A stretch of 64,000 bases of DNA from UBA11986 sp963734955 (lineage in GTDB: Bacteria > Bacteroidota > Ignavibacteria > UBA10030 > UBA6906), in contig CAVTJO010000012.1 in assembly GCA_963734955.1 (NCBI GenBank), forward strand, positions 62,001-126,000. The letters are read 5' to 3'. The notes below the pieces were generated by a model. It ran no database searches, was not told the DNA's origin, and saw only the letters and a list, made by a program, of their open reading frames with translations. How positions within the stretch are numbered: position 1 is the stretch's first letter; every line of letters starts with the position of its first letter. The translations under genes and the position numbers were made by a program. Shown here piece by piece: positions 28,184 to 36,527 of the stretch.

Positions 28184-29485
28184 TTAGTGAGGTGTCCTCG
28201 TTCCTCTGAGCACAATCGCCCTCGTGCCAGTCCATCCCACAGCAAGGATCACGTCGTTCAGTACGGTTAAGGATTCATAGTTTCCTTGTAACTGCACTTC
28301 CGGATATACTCTCCATGACACACCATTGAAGTGTGCAGCAACTCCGAAATCACCGACAACAAAGATGTCATTCGGCCCTGTTCCTCGTATTCGATTGGTA
28401 TAAAACAAAGGCACCTCGGTGATCTCCCGCCACTGCGAACCGCCACGGTATTCAAACACCCCTCCGCCTGCAGTGTACACGCGCGAGTGTCCATCAAACC
28501 ACACCGACTGGATTCGACGATCTTGCATATGCCAGGGAAAAGAGTCGACCACACCATTGTGAAGGCGCAGCAATTTCATCTCACCCGCAGTATACTTGTT
28601 GGAAGCTGCCACCAGCACCACATCGTCACCCACCCAGCGGTTGTTGCCGCCCCATGCGTCATTCAAGGTTACAGTTGTTCCGCTCTCGATGCGTTGCCAT
28701 GTGTTGCCCGTGTAACGAGCCACGAATCCACTGTCCCCGACTGCATACAATGAATTAGGGTTAGCGCCAAAAAGTCTGTTGACTGACCCTGTAATGCATG
28801 TGGGGAACGTTTGGGTGATCCCGTCCCATCGCACAACTTGCGAGGCGGATGTAATCCATACGTTGTTTGTCGCGAATGCAAACACGGATCGCGCCGGGTA
28901 CGAGTAGGTGGACGTGCCGGTACAGAAATCAAGAAACTGGAGTCTCAAGAGTTGCCACTCCACTCCGTTCCACTTGGCAACATTGTACGCATTCGGATCT
29001 ATCTGGCCGCTCGAATCTCTTTGATGTAGTTCTCCTACAGCATAGGCGAGCGTGTCGTTGATAATGGCTGCGTCCCACAATGTATTGGAGAATCCAACGC
29101 CCAGCGTGTCCATGTGCCATGTGAACTCGTGGCTCGTCGTGTCCATTGTTTGCACCTGCACACTCGTTGTTGTCTCCACAACATTCGAGTCGTTACCAAG
29201 CTTCTGCAGTTGGTAGCTGTACTGGTGGTTCGGAAGCAGGCCGTCGTCAACAATCAAAGAGTCAGCGGTCAAAAGTCGGAGCTCAGAGACATGTTGGTTG
29301 TCACGGAGCAATCTCACTATTACCGGCGTTGCTGTCGTGCTCGCTTTCAGCCAGGCTTCCGTGCAGGATGCGTCCACAGCCTCTAGCACGATGGACGGTG
29401 CGTAAAGTGGCGGCGGCGTGCCTTCGTCCTTGCAGGCAAAAGAAAGGGTGGCAAGAATCGCAATCAGAGAATATCGAACAACCAT
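28184..29485 (-). CDS. surface lipoprotein, FnIII-like domain plus beta-propeller repeats (paralogue of 4209-5546)
   Basis: 433 residues from ATG. Signal peptide and lipobox LSFAC give a mature C-K-D-E-G start, as in the 4209-5546 protein. Both have an FnIII-like domain (AWLKAS..., HQYSYQLQKLG), the DTTSxxxxWxxDTLGV linker, an NNVWITSAS/NDIWMTGGG blade and WQRIESGTT (WQRQESGTT in the paralogue). The equivalent blade order shows common descent. No enzyme motif is visible. Its stop is 22 bp from the start of the frameshifted T9SS protein, which suggests that the pair is one transcriptional unit. Surface binding or scaffold function is inferred from the export signal and propeller. Confidence 0.72.
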   Translation of the reverse strand: MVVRYSLIAILATLSFACKDEGTPPPLYAPSIVLEAVDASCTEAWLKASTTATPVIVRLLRDNQHVSELRLLTADSLIVDDGLLPNHQYSYQLQKLGNDSNVVETTTSVQVQTMDTTSHEFTWHMDTLGVGFSNTLWDAAIINDTLAYAVGELHQRDSSGQIDPNAYNVAKWNGVEWQLLRLQFLDFCTGTSTYSYPARSVFAFATNNVWITSASQVVRWDGITQTFPTCITGSVNRLFGANPNSLYAVGDSGFVARYTGNTWQRIESGTTVTLNDAWGGNNRWVGDDVVLVAASNKYTAGEMKLLRLHNGVVDSFPWHMQDRRIQSVWFDGHSRVYTAGGGVFEYRGGSQWREITEVPLFYTNRIRGTGPNDIFVVGDFGVAAHFNGVSWRVYPEVQLQGNYESLTVLNDVILAVGWTGTRAIVLRGTRTPH

Positions 29486-29544
29486 GTCGTCTCCTCCATG
29501 TGCGATATCGGATCAAGATCAATCGTGAAAGACACAACCAGAAA

Positions 29545-29572
29545 GAACGAGGGAACGAGGGAACGAGGGAAC
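29545..29572. repeat. 8-bp tandem repeat (GAACGAGG)
   Basis: Three perfect GAACGAGG units plus GAAC lie about 60 bp upstream of the lipoprotein gene start, probably in its 5' leader. Short repeat tracts of this kind can vary in copy number by slippage; here only one state is seen. Confidence 0.8.
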
Positions 29573-29729
29573 ATCAATCGCCTCTTCTTACACGTACAAA
29601 GATAATTCAGCCGAGGAGGTTTGTCAAGTGTTTTTAACGAGGAGAGATCGGTTTTCTGCGAACGGCCTGCGCATCTCGGAGTGGTCTCATCCTAAATGTG
29701 AAGCCGCATTTCAACAGTTGCAGCAATCA

Positions 29730-29750
29730 CCGCAGACATGAAGTCTGCGG
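29730..29750. repeat. palindromic element (REP-like)
   Basis: CCGCAGAC-ATGAA-GTCTGCGG is an 8-bp perfect stem with a 5-nt loop, lying about 80 bp beyond the stop of the flavoprotein gene. No T tract follows on either strand, so a terminator is possible but a dispersed REP-like element equally so. Confidence 0.5.
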
Positions 29751-29832
29751 CCACCACTCTGTCGGCTACAGGTCAAGCCAAAGTCAGCTTGCGGTGAGAC
29801 TACCGCTCGACGAGCATGATTCTTGAGAGGAC

Positions 29833-31026
29833 CTACAGCAGCCCTCGCAATGCTTCATGGCGGTGATAATGTTTCTTTCTGTCAATCAACGCGCGAGCGT
29901 CGTCAACTTTCCCCCACACATTCCAGAGTAGAACTCCCCTGATGAGCTTGTCTTCAAGATAGTAGACAACACCTTCACGGAATTTCTCGTGCCAATCGGC
30001 GTACGCGGTTAGTCGTGAATCGAGATCGCCGATGGCCTCAAACCCGAGATCGAACAGATCAGAATAGAAGTACGGGAGATAATCGAAGGGAAGATTCGCC
30101 CCGACCATGTTTTCACCGGCATGTTTGCCCTGGGACTGCGCGTTGTTCCAATGTTCCAGGCGGATATTCTTGTCGAGGGACTTTGCGGGAAAGTATGCAA
30201 CATCGCCAGCGGCAAAGATGTTCGGTGCGGATGTCTGCAGTTGCGAGTTCACCGAAATACCGTTCTCGATTTTCAGTCCGGCCCGTTTGGCTGTTTCGAG
30301 GTGAAGGTTCAGGCCTATCGCCGCGATGGCCACATCGAATGTCATTTTCTTTCCTCCCCTCGTAGTCAGCCGGACTGTTCCACCCGAGCGAACACAATCG
30401 GTAGGAACATCTTCGGGAAGAATTGTGACTCCCTTCGACCGATAGTATTCCATGATGGATGTCGCGAGGTCACGGGGCAACACCTTCTGAAGGATCAACT
30501 GATCGGGGAATACCATTGTTACCTGTTTGCCGGCCGACACCAGTGCGGCAGCGAGCTCGGCGCCGATAAATCCGCCGCCTATCAGAACAAACGAGTCCTT
30601 CGATTTTGCAGCATCCGCCAGCCACAGGTAATCGTCTGCAGTTCTATAGTACTGCACGACACCGTCGCCAAACGAGAGCCGCCGCGGCATGCCCCCTGTC
30701 GCAATCAGGAGCTTGTCATACCCGTACCGAAGACCTTCCGAATCAACGACCTGATTCTTCTTGGCATCGATCTCACCGATTTCGGTCCCGAGGTATGCGT
30801 GGACGTTGCTTGATGAATAGAACGACTCAGGATGGATTGGGAGTTGGTCGAATGTCGTCTTGCCGAACCACAATCCCTTCGAGAGAGGCGGTCTGTCGTA
30901 CGGCAGACGATTCTCTTTGCAGAACAGTGCGATGGAGCCCGAGTCATCGCGTGACCGGATGCCATCGATAGCAGAAGCTCCCGCTAATCCTCCACCAACG
31001 ATAATGTATTTAAATTGACGTGCCAT
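29833..31026 (-). CDS. NAD(P)/FAD-dependent oxidoreductase (ferredoxin reductase type)
   Basis: 397 residues. FAD-binding YIIVGGGLAGASAIDGIR at the N-terminus, a second nucleotide site FVLIGGGFIGAELAAALVSAG about residue 145-165, and IFAAGDVAYFP near residue 270 define a pyridine nucleotide-disulfide oxidoreductase superfamily member without a redox CxxxxC, as in ferredoxin/rubredoxin reductases and AIF-like proteins. It passes electrons from NAD(P)H via FAD to an unidentified acceptor. The start is 16 bp from the end of the polyketide synthase, suggesting the two genes act together, perhaps oxidising or modifying the polyketide product. Confidence 0.88.
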   Translation of the reverse strand: MARQFKYIIVGGGLAGASAIDGIRSRDDSGSIALFCKENRLPYDRPPLSKGLWFGKTTFDQLPIHPESFYSSSNVHAYLGTEIGEIDAKKNQVVDSEGLRYGYDKLLIATGGMPRRLSFGDGVVQYYRTADDYLWLADAAKSKDSFVLIGGGFIGAELAAALVSAGKQVTMVFPDQLILQKVLPRDLATSIMEYYRSKGVTILPEDVPTDCVRSGGTVRLTTRGGKKMTFDVAIAAIGLNLHLETAKRAGLKIENGISVNSQLQTSAPNIFAAGDVAYFPAKSLDKNIRLEHWNNAQSQGKHAGENMVGANLPFDYLPYFYSDLFDLGFEAIGDLDSRLTAYADWHEKFREGVVYYLEDKLIRGVLLWNVWGKVDDARALIDRKKHYHRHEALRGLL

Positions 31027-31042
31027 GATTTCACCTGCGATA

Positions 31043-32092
31043 TTACCAACGAATCAACCCCGCTTCAATTGCCAGACCCGGCCCCATCGCAAGCATCACG
31101 CCGAGGTCACCGGGGAGAGGGTTCGAGACCTTCATAGTCTCATTCAAAACAAACAACACAGTCGGAGACGACATATTGCCGAAATTCTTCAGTACACACC
31201 TGCTGTTCCGCAGTTGTGGCTCGGTGAGAGCAAGCTCGTCTTTGATGTTGTCGATCACTTTTCGTCCGCCAGAATGAACGACCCAGTGCTTGATATTGTC
31301 CCTTGTCAGCCCGGCTTTTTCCAACAGGGAGCCGACTACTTTTGCTGCAAGCCCTCCCGCCGCACCGCGGATGTCCTTTGAAAGAACAATGCGCAGTTTC
31401 CCGCTCCTGAACTGAAAGCCCACCGTGTCAATAAACGATGGTTCGATGAGCGTCTCGAACTGAACAATCGCCGGCCCCTTCCCCGCTCCATGATTTGCGA
31501 CAAGAACCGCCGCCGCTCCATCTCCGCAGATTGCATTTCCCACAACTGTTTCCAGAGATTCATCCACGTAGTAACACGCGGAACAAATCTCCACTGCTAT
31601 GAGCAGCGCCTTCCTATCAGGATACGCCTTGACATAATCGAACGCTCTCTGCAACCCGGGCATCGCTCCGGCGCAGCCCATTCCAATCAGGTCCGCACGC
31701 TGGAGATCGTTCCGCATGCCCATCTCCTTTATCAGGATTGCAGAGAGACCGGGACAGAGATAGCCCGTACAAGAAACCGCCACGATGTAATCGACATCTT
31801 CCGCCGTCAACTCCGCATCTTGAAAGCACTGCGCGATAGCTTCCTTCGAAATCAAGACCGAATGTTCGGCAAACCTCTGATGCATTTCGTCGGCCGTCTC
31901 GTTCGGATCGAGCGTCGCCATATCGAACGCAAAGTGCCGGTAGTCGATATCGCTTGTCATGAAGATGTGCTCGATGCGGGGGTTGCGATACATCTCAACA
32001 TGACGGGCCGCAAAGTCATAGACATCCCTCTGGGAATACCGGTTTGGCGGATTCGCGGTTCCTATCGCAAGAATGCGTGGAGAAGCTGACAT
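31043..32092 (-). CDS. type III polyketide synthase (chalcone/stilbene synthase family)
   Basis: 349 residues. The catalytic triad is present: Cys140 in LIGMGCAGAMPGL, His273 in HWVVHSGGRK and Asn306 in LKNFGNMSSPTVL. It condenses malonyl-CoA units onto an acyl-CoA starter to form pyrones or resorcinols; the starter cannot be determined here. Nearest types known are bacterial alkylpyrone/alkylresorcinol synthases rather than plant chalcone synthases. It lies 104 bp after dusB and is followed by a flavoprotein. No methyltransferase or acyl carrier gene is adjacent. Confidence 0.92.
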   Translation of the reverse strand: MSASPRILAIGTANPPNRYSQRDVYDFAARHVEMYRNPRIEHIFMTSDIDYRHFAFDMATLDPNETADEMHQRFAEHSVLISKEAIAQCFQDAELTAEDVDYIVAVSCTGYLCPGLSAILIKEMGMRNDLQRADLIGMGCAGAMPGLQRAFDYVKAYPDRKALLIAVEICSACYYVDESLETVVGNAICGDGAAAVLVANHGAGKGPAIVQFETLIEPSFIDTVGFQFRSGKLRIVLSKDIRGAAGGLAAKVVGSLLEKAGLTRDNIKHWVVHSGGRKVIDNIKDELALTEPQLRNSRCVLKNFGNMSSPTVLFVLNETMKVSNPLPGDLGVMLAMGPGLAIEAGLIRW

Positions 32093-32196
32093 CCGGACTC
32101 CAAAATGCTGTGAGAAGGAACTATCTAATCAACGCCTGGCGGCTGCAAATAATTCCACGCAGGAGAGCAACAGCAGTGATGTACGGAGCGAACGGG

Positions 32197-33201
32197 TCAG
32201 GCGGCTGCGGTTTCGGCCTGAGGCACAGGGGCACCCGGGCTGTAGTGCTCAAGAAAGCGGGTCAGATGATCGAGGATCGGCCCGGCTTCGGTGAATTGCA
32301 TCAACTCCATCCGAACCTTCGAGACATGGGCCATCCCTCGCAGGAAACCCGAGTAATGTTTGCGCAGCTCGATCACACCGGCACGTTCTCCCTTGAACTC
32401 AACCGAGAGCTTGAGGTGCTCGCGCAGAAGTTCAACGCGCTCCTCCACAGTCGGCTCGGGTAGCAGCTCGCCGGTCGTCAGATACCGTTTTGCCTGACGG
32501 AAAATCCACGGGTTCAATACAGCACCGCGGCCAATCATGACAGCATCGGCGCCAGTCTCGTCAAGCACGCTCTTTACGTTCTGAGGAGTAATGATGTCTC
32601 CGTTAACGATAATGGGAATCGAAACAGCCTCCTTGATTCTTGGTATCCAGCTGTAGTCCACCGATCCTTTGTGCCCCTGATCCCGCGTTCGGCAGTGCAC
32701 CGTGAGAGCCTTGATGCCAACGCTCTCACACATCTTCGCCACATCCACAATCTTGATACTGGTTTTGTCCCAGCCGAGGCGTGTCTTCAGCGTGACAGGG
32801 ATCTTCACCGCGTTGACAACCGTTGAAGCGATCCGTTCCATCTTCGGCAGGTCACGCAACAGACCCGCACCTGCCCCGCGCATTGCCACATCCTTCACCC
32901 AACAACCGCAGTTGATGTCAATCAGGTCAGGGCTGAAACTCTCCGCGAGCTGTGCGGCTCCCTCCATGGCTGACACCTCTCCGCCATAGATCTGAATTCC
33001 TATCGGACGCTCATCTTCCCGGAACGTCATCTTGTGGTGAGTCTTCTTCGAGCCGCGAACAAGCCCCTCGGAGTTCACAAACTCTGTGTAGACGATATCC
33101 GCACCAAGCCGTTTGCAGATGACGCGGAACGGAAGATCCGTGACGTCCTCCATTGGAGCGAGGAGAATCGCTTTCTCAATATCAATTTTTCCGATCTTCA
33201 T
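32197..33201 (-). CDS. dusB: tRNA-dihydrouridine synthase
   Basis: 334 residues, TIM-barrel flavoenzyme. APMEDVTDLPFR, the catalytic Cys segment DINCGCWVKDVAMRGAGAGLL (the usual Pro after GC is Trp here), KTRLGW, VHCRTRDQGHKGSVDY, VNGDI and GAVMIGRGAVLNPW are the family signatures. It reduces uridine to dihydrouridine in the D-arm of tRNA with NADPH and FMN. The C-terminus is Ala-rich and lacks other domains. Divergent from the cytochrome-like lipoprotein across a 164-bp gap. Confidence 0.93.
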   Translation of the reverse strand: MKIGKIDIEKAILLAPMEDVTDLPFRVICKRLGADIVYTEFVNSEGLVRGSKKTHHKMTFREDERPIGIQIYGGEVSAMEGAAQLAESFSPDLIDINCGCWVKDVAMRGAGAGLLRDLPKMERIASTVVNAVKIPVTLKTRLGWDKTSIKIVDVAKMCESVGIKALTVHCRTRDQGHKGSVDYSWIPRIKEAVSIPIIVNGDIITPQNVKSVLDETGADAVMIGRGAVLNPWIFRQAKRYLTTGELLPEPTVEERVELLREHLKLSVEFKGERAGVIELRKHYSGFLRGMAHVSKVRMELMQFTEAGPILDHLTRFLEHYSPGAPVPQAETAAA

Positions 33202-33365
33202 GCGAACAAGATAGCCAAAAGAGCTTCGAGATTCAATACGCTTTCTTGATTGTGCCGGCCACTTTCAGTATGTTTAGACAAGATGCGTCAATTGAAAATC
33301 AAGAACACAGGGACACTCCGGTCGGGAACGATGGAATTAAGTGTGAAGAGGTGGGGAAGAGACAG

Positions 33366-33788
33366 ATGAAGCTTCAAAGACAACTGGCTTTGCTCTTGTT
33401 GTGCGGATGCGGGGTGTGGATATTTCAATCATGCAAGGACTCCACCCCAACCGGGCCCGGAGGAAGTCCATCGAACATTGTGTTCCCGGATTCAAATGTC
33501 AGCTATGCTGCGCACGTCCAACTCCTCTTCAGCCAGGCGTGCACCTTCCCCGGCTGTCATAGTGTCAACGAACCAAATGACCGAGTAAGGCTGGATAGTT
33601 ATACAAACCTGAGGTTCGGAGTGAACGGGTTGCCCGTAATTGTGCCCGGATCACCCGATGCAAGTGACCTGGTGTTGAGAATCGAAGGTCGAACCGGACA
33701 ACGGATGCCGCTGAATACGAATCCCTTGAATCAGAACCAGATCACAGGCATCAGGAAATGGATTTCAGAAGGGGCGAGAGATAATTGA
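33366..33788 (+). CDS. lipoprotein with c-type cytochrome-like motif
   Basis: 140 residues from the ATG at 33366. Signal peptide with lipobox ending SC gives mature C-K-D-S-T, again with Lys-Asp after Cys. The mature part has SQACTFPGCHSVN, a C-X4-C-H element as in planctomycete-type cytochrome c domains, followed by LRFGVNGLPVIVPGSPDASDLVLRIEGRTGQRMP with a possible Met ligand in RMPL, and a terminal IRKWISEGA helix. It probably binds one haem c outside the inner membrane. The spacing between the two Cys is four, not two, which needs haem lyase tolerance or is a structural variant. Confidence 0.7.
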   Translation: MKLQRQLALLLLCGCGVWIFQSCKDSTPTGPGGSPSNIVFPDSNVSYAAHVQLLFSQACTFPGCHSVNEPNDRVRLDSYTNLRFGVNGLPVIVPGSPDASDLVLRIEGRTGQRMPLNTNPLNQNQITGIRKWISEGARDN

Positions 33789-33832
33789 GGGGGTTCAGCT
33801 ATCAAGCACACCACACCGAAGTTTATGCAAGC

Positions 33833-34240
33833 CTAGCTCTTGTCGATCGCGTACTTTCCAGCGCCGAGGAATAGCAGTGCAGCAATCGCAATGCCGACCT
33901 CAATCGGTTGAACATTGCCGCCCCTAAGGCCTCCTCCCCTCGACAGAACGCTCACCGTTGCCACGATCAACACACAGAGGATCATCACGCACGCCTGCCG
34001 GACGTAGAGCCCCAGAACGAGCAGCACACCACCGACGAATTCGAAAGCGGCTGCCATAAATCCCCAAAAGGTCGGCACAAAATGTATCCCCAGATTCCCC
34101 ATCGATCCGCCTATCGCTGTCCATCGTTCGGGGCCGCCAGAGAGTTTGGGCCAGCCATGGACAAATACAAACATCAGCCCAAGTCCGATGCGGAGTATGA
34201 GCTGACCAACCTCGTTGTGCCTTGCAAGCATCTTGAACAT
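33833..34240 (-). CDS. DoxX family membrane protein
   Basis: 135 residues, four hydrophobic segments (LILRIGLGLMFVFVHGWPKL; FVPTFWGFMAAAFEFVGGVLLVLGLYV; MILCVLIVATVSVL; IGIAIAALLFLGAG), the DoxX topology. DoxX-type proteins are small membrane proteins associated with quinone oxidation or detoxification; the role here is not defined. AGGAGAG lies before the ATG. Follows the small membrane gene at 34298-34483 by 57 bp. Confidence 0.85.
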   Translation of the reverse strand: MFKMLARHNEVGQLILRIGLGLMFVFVHGWPKLSGGPERWTAIGGSMGNLGIHFVPTFWGFMAAAFEFVGGVLLVLGLYVRQACVMILCVLIVATVSVLSRGGGLRGGNVQPIEVGIAIAALLFLGAGKYAIDKS

Positions 34241-34297
34241 GATTCACTCTCCTCGGCAATTCTTCTTCTATGCTGCGAGCCTTGATGGCAACGATAA

Positions 34298-34483
34298 TCA
34301 GGTTGCTTTGCGGCTCCCCTTGATCGAAGCAATGATAAGCGAGAGCGAAACACCCGCCACCATCCCACTGGCAAACAAACCGAGTACCTGGACAGCCCGG
34401 ACACCTTCAGTGTATTGAGTGAACCCGATAATTACGAACAACAACATCACAGCAACGTTGCGCCAGACAGCTTTGGGTCTCAT
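34298..34483 (-). CDS. small two-helix membrane protein
   Basis: 61 residues (MRPKAVWRNV...) with two hydrophobic segments (VAVMLLFVIIGFTQY and GLFASGMVAGVSLSLIIAS). A ribosome binding site AAAGGAAA lies just upstream of the ATG, and it is followed by DoxX on the same strand, both of which support it as a real gene. No family recognised. Confidence 0.5.
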   Translation of the reverse strand: MRPKAVWRNVAVMLLFVIIGFTQYTEGVRAVQVLGLFASGMVAGVSLSLIIASIKGSRKAT

Positions 34484-34575
34484 GGTTTCCTTTTGAATGG
34501 TTTGACTGATCTACTCTTCGTAACGACAGAAGTCGCTGTTTGCACAGGTTGATGGGCACTCAAAAAAGGTGTCGC

Positions 34576-34806
34576 CTAACCGGCCGATTCTGTCAACCCT
34601 TTCAAATACTTATCCAGGAACTTCAGAACCTCACCGTATCCTTTGATCTCATTCTCCTTCTTCCTGAACCCGTGTCCTTCGTCCGGGAAGAGAATATACT
34701 CAACGGGAACATGATTCTTCTTCATCATATCCACAATTTCGTCGGACTCTGCCTTGAGAACTCGCGGATCATTCACGCCCTGCAGTACCATTACCGAGCG
34801 CGGATT
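34576..34806 (-). pseudogene. C-terminal remnant of an S9 peptidase (prolyl oligopeptidase family)
   Basis: An open stretch of 77 codons reads NPRSVMVLQGVNDPRVLKAESDEIV ... ILFPDEGHGFRKKENEIKGYGEVLKFLDKYLKGL, the canonical end of S9 peptidases with the catalytic Asp and His (VND, DEGHGF). The frame begins just after a stop (TAA at 34807) and lacks the roughly 500-residue propeller and Ser nucleophile region. The signal-peptide ORF at 34769-34969 in another frame may be the other end of the same deleted gene. Confidence 0.8.
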
Positions 34807-34969
34807 TTACGGGTTCCTGAACATCCGGTCCTTGCGAGTTCAACACCAACGCAATGCCGGCCTTCGACTTTGAAACAGTCGTCGCATCAACCAGCAAATC
34901 GTTTCCTGTCAGAGCAAGGACAACGATCAACGCAATTGCCTTTGAAGACATAGTGAGAATTCGTTTCAT
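34769..34969 (-). pseudogene. signal-peptide start of a lost gene, probably the same S9 peptidase
   Basis: A 66-codon frame from ATG 34969: MKRILTMSSKAIALIVVLALTG then DLLVDATTVSKSK, an N-terminal signal peptide and a short mature start. It runs into a stop about 20 codons after the S9 remnant begins overlapping in another frame. It looks like the N-terminus of a secreted protein whose middle is missing. Confidence 0.45.
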
Positions 34970-35041
34970 GGCGCGCTTGCGCTGCGCGTAAAATTGACGT
35001 ACTCCTCCATCCAAACGCGAATACTCCTTCCGGTGCAACAA

Positions 35042-35554
35042 CTACGGTTGAATCTGGACAAACCCTTGCTGACTTAGCTGGATTAATCGGCGGACCGCGC
35101 CGGAATTTACTTTGACCCCGGGGAGAAGGTCCTCGTTGGTCCAGTGATGAGCCCGCATTGTTTCGGCACATTCCTCAATCTGCACACCTTCATTCTGGAG
35201 GGCGGCAATCAACTCTTTATATGGGTTCCCCGTGTTTACTCCTCGCGAGGAGTTGTACGCCTTATCGTTCAGCGTGAAGTGCCCTGCCTCATTGTAAAAC
35301 ACTCCGATGATCTGTCCCTTGGTACCATCCTTCATGAGCGCCTTTGCCGTTTCGTCCATGTACTTGATTCCCACCGACATGTCACCCCTGAGCACAAGAT
35401 GGTTCATATTGAATACGACATTTGCATTGTCAAGCTTCACGGGAATGTCGATTCGTAACTCTCCTTCCTCCCCACCTGCAGCCACTGCGTGACCCGGCTT
35501 GAAAAGAAGACCCATCGAAAGTGCAACGATGAAAAACGTATGTCCGCTGACCAT
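35042..35554 (-). CDS. exported DsrE/DsrF-like protein
   Basis: 170 residues from the ATG at 35554, which has the strong ribosome binding site AGGAGGAT; a GTG/ATG further upstream would give a longer form. A signal peptide (HTFFIVALSMGLLFKPGHAVAA) precedes a DsrE-like fold (RIDIPVKLDNANVVFNMNHL; IIGVFYNEAGHFTLND; KELIAALQNEGVQIEECAETM) with one conserved-type Cys. DsrE proteins of this sort act in sulfur relay or as periplasmic sulfur carriers; function here is inferred from family only. It is 72 bp from the wreck of the S9 peptidase. Confidence 0.78.
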   Translation of the reverse strand: MVSGHTFFIVALSMGLLFKPGHAVAAGGEEGELRIDIPVKLDNANVVFNMNHLVLRGDMSVGIKYMDETAKALMKDGTKGQIIGVFYNEAGHFTLNDKAYNSSRGVNTGNPYKELIAALQNEGVQIEECAETMRAHHWTNEDLLPGVKVNSGAVRRLIQLSQQGFVQIQP

Positions 35555-35616
35555 AGGAAATCCTCCTGAGTTGATGGATGTGAATTGGATTTTGTCAATG
35601 AACAAAAACTACAGAG

Positions 35617-35638
35617 CCGGACGGATCGAAACGTCCGG
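35617..35638. terminator. hairpin between nadK and DsrE gene
   Basis: CCGGACG-(8 nt)-CGTCCGG is a perfect 7-bp stem located 17 bp after the nadK stop. On the minus strand a T5 tract follows about eight bases later, so it could terminate nadK transcripts. Confidence 0.45.
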
Positions 35639-35654
35639 TGAAGATCAAGTAGAA

Positions 35655-36527
35655 CTACGATTCTCTTGCGTCCTTGCCCCACAAGAGCTTGGCACGCAAT
35701 ACGTCATAGTATGAACCGTTCATCCGTTTGACGAGATTGATGCTGTGCGGGGCACGCCGGATGCGTACTTCAACCGGAGGTTTCAAGACGGCTTCCTCCT
35801 GTCCATCAATTGAGATCAGAACTTCGTAGTTATGGTCTTTCGTGACGATACGGATTGCATCTGTGTCGGGAATTATCAGCGGGCGACCGCTGAGCGTATG
35901 CGGTGAGATCGGCGTAATACCGATGACATGCGACGTGGGGACGATAATGGGCCCACCGCTGGAGAGTGCATAGGCGGTCGAGCCCGTGGGGGTGGAAATG
36001 ATCAGTCCGTCGGAGCGGTAGTTAACGGCAAACGCGTCGTTGATGTACACCTCCACATCGATCAGACGTGATGAACGTGACTTATCGACGACGACATCAT
36101 TGAGCCCATACATCATCACGCCCGGACGGCTGGAGATGGTTGCTTCGAGGACGAGGCGCTTTTCGATCCTGAACTTGCCCGCGATAATTTCGTCGATCGC
36201 CTCATGCAACTCCCCCGGCGCAACTTCCGCCAGAAACCCAAGCTTGCCGAGATTAATACCAAGAATGGGAATACCCAGCGACCCAACGAGTCGGGCCGCG
36301 GCAAGCATTGTTCCATCGCCTCCAAGTGCAATCACCATGTCTACATCGCGCACGCATTCATCCCGTTTGGCGAGATGTTGAGGCTCGATGTGCAAGCCAT
36401 CCCTGCTCAACAGCGGAACAATCTTCTCTTCGATGACATACTCCGCCAGCTCCAGCTTGTTCACCAGGAGTCGAACCGTTTCGGTCAGCCCGGACTTGTC
36501 AAGGTTGCCAATGATTCCGAATTTCAT
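35655..36527 (-). CDS. nadK: NAD kinase
   Basis: 290 residues. The NAD kinase signature GGDGTMLAAAR, the NPTGSTAYALSSGGPI loop and FFPxH-like metal site (SHVIGITPISPHTL, residues about 205-220) are present, with full expected length. It phosphorylates NAD to NADP. The ATG overlaps the DUF1844 stop by 4 bp (ATGA), so it is translated from the same transcript as the leuS-led operon. Confidence 0.94.
   Translation of the reverse strand: MKFGIIGNLDKSGLTETVRLLVNKLELAEYVIEEKIVPLLSRDGLHIEPQHLAKRDECVRDVDMVIALGGDGTMLAAARLVGSLGIPILGINLGKLGFLAEVAPGELHEAIDEIIAGKFRIEKRLVLEATISSRPGVMMYGLNDVVVDKSRSSRLIDVEVYINDAFAVNYRSDGLIISTPTGSTAYALSSGGPIIVPTSHVIGITPISPHTLSGRPLIIPDTDAIRIVTKDHNYEVLISIDGQEEAVLKPPVEVRIRRAPHSINLVKRMNGSYYDVLRAKLLWGKDARES

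Larger units (their letters stand above)
29486..29832. other. gene-free gap containing a tandem repeat and a palindrome
   Basis: 347 bp without a credible gene. It holds the promoter side of the lipoprotein gene at 29485, a 3.5-copy 8-bp repeat (29545-29572) and a perfect palindrome (29730-29750) past the end of the flavoprotein gene. Confidence 0.7.

Noticed and set aside
29545..29750. CRISPR-like or attachment site interpretation of the repeats
   Set aside because: The repeat is 8 bp and contiguous, with no spacers, and no integrase gene is near.
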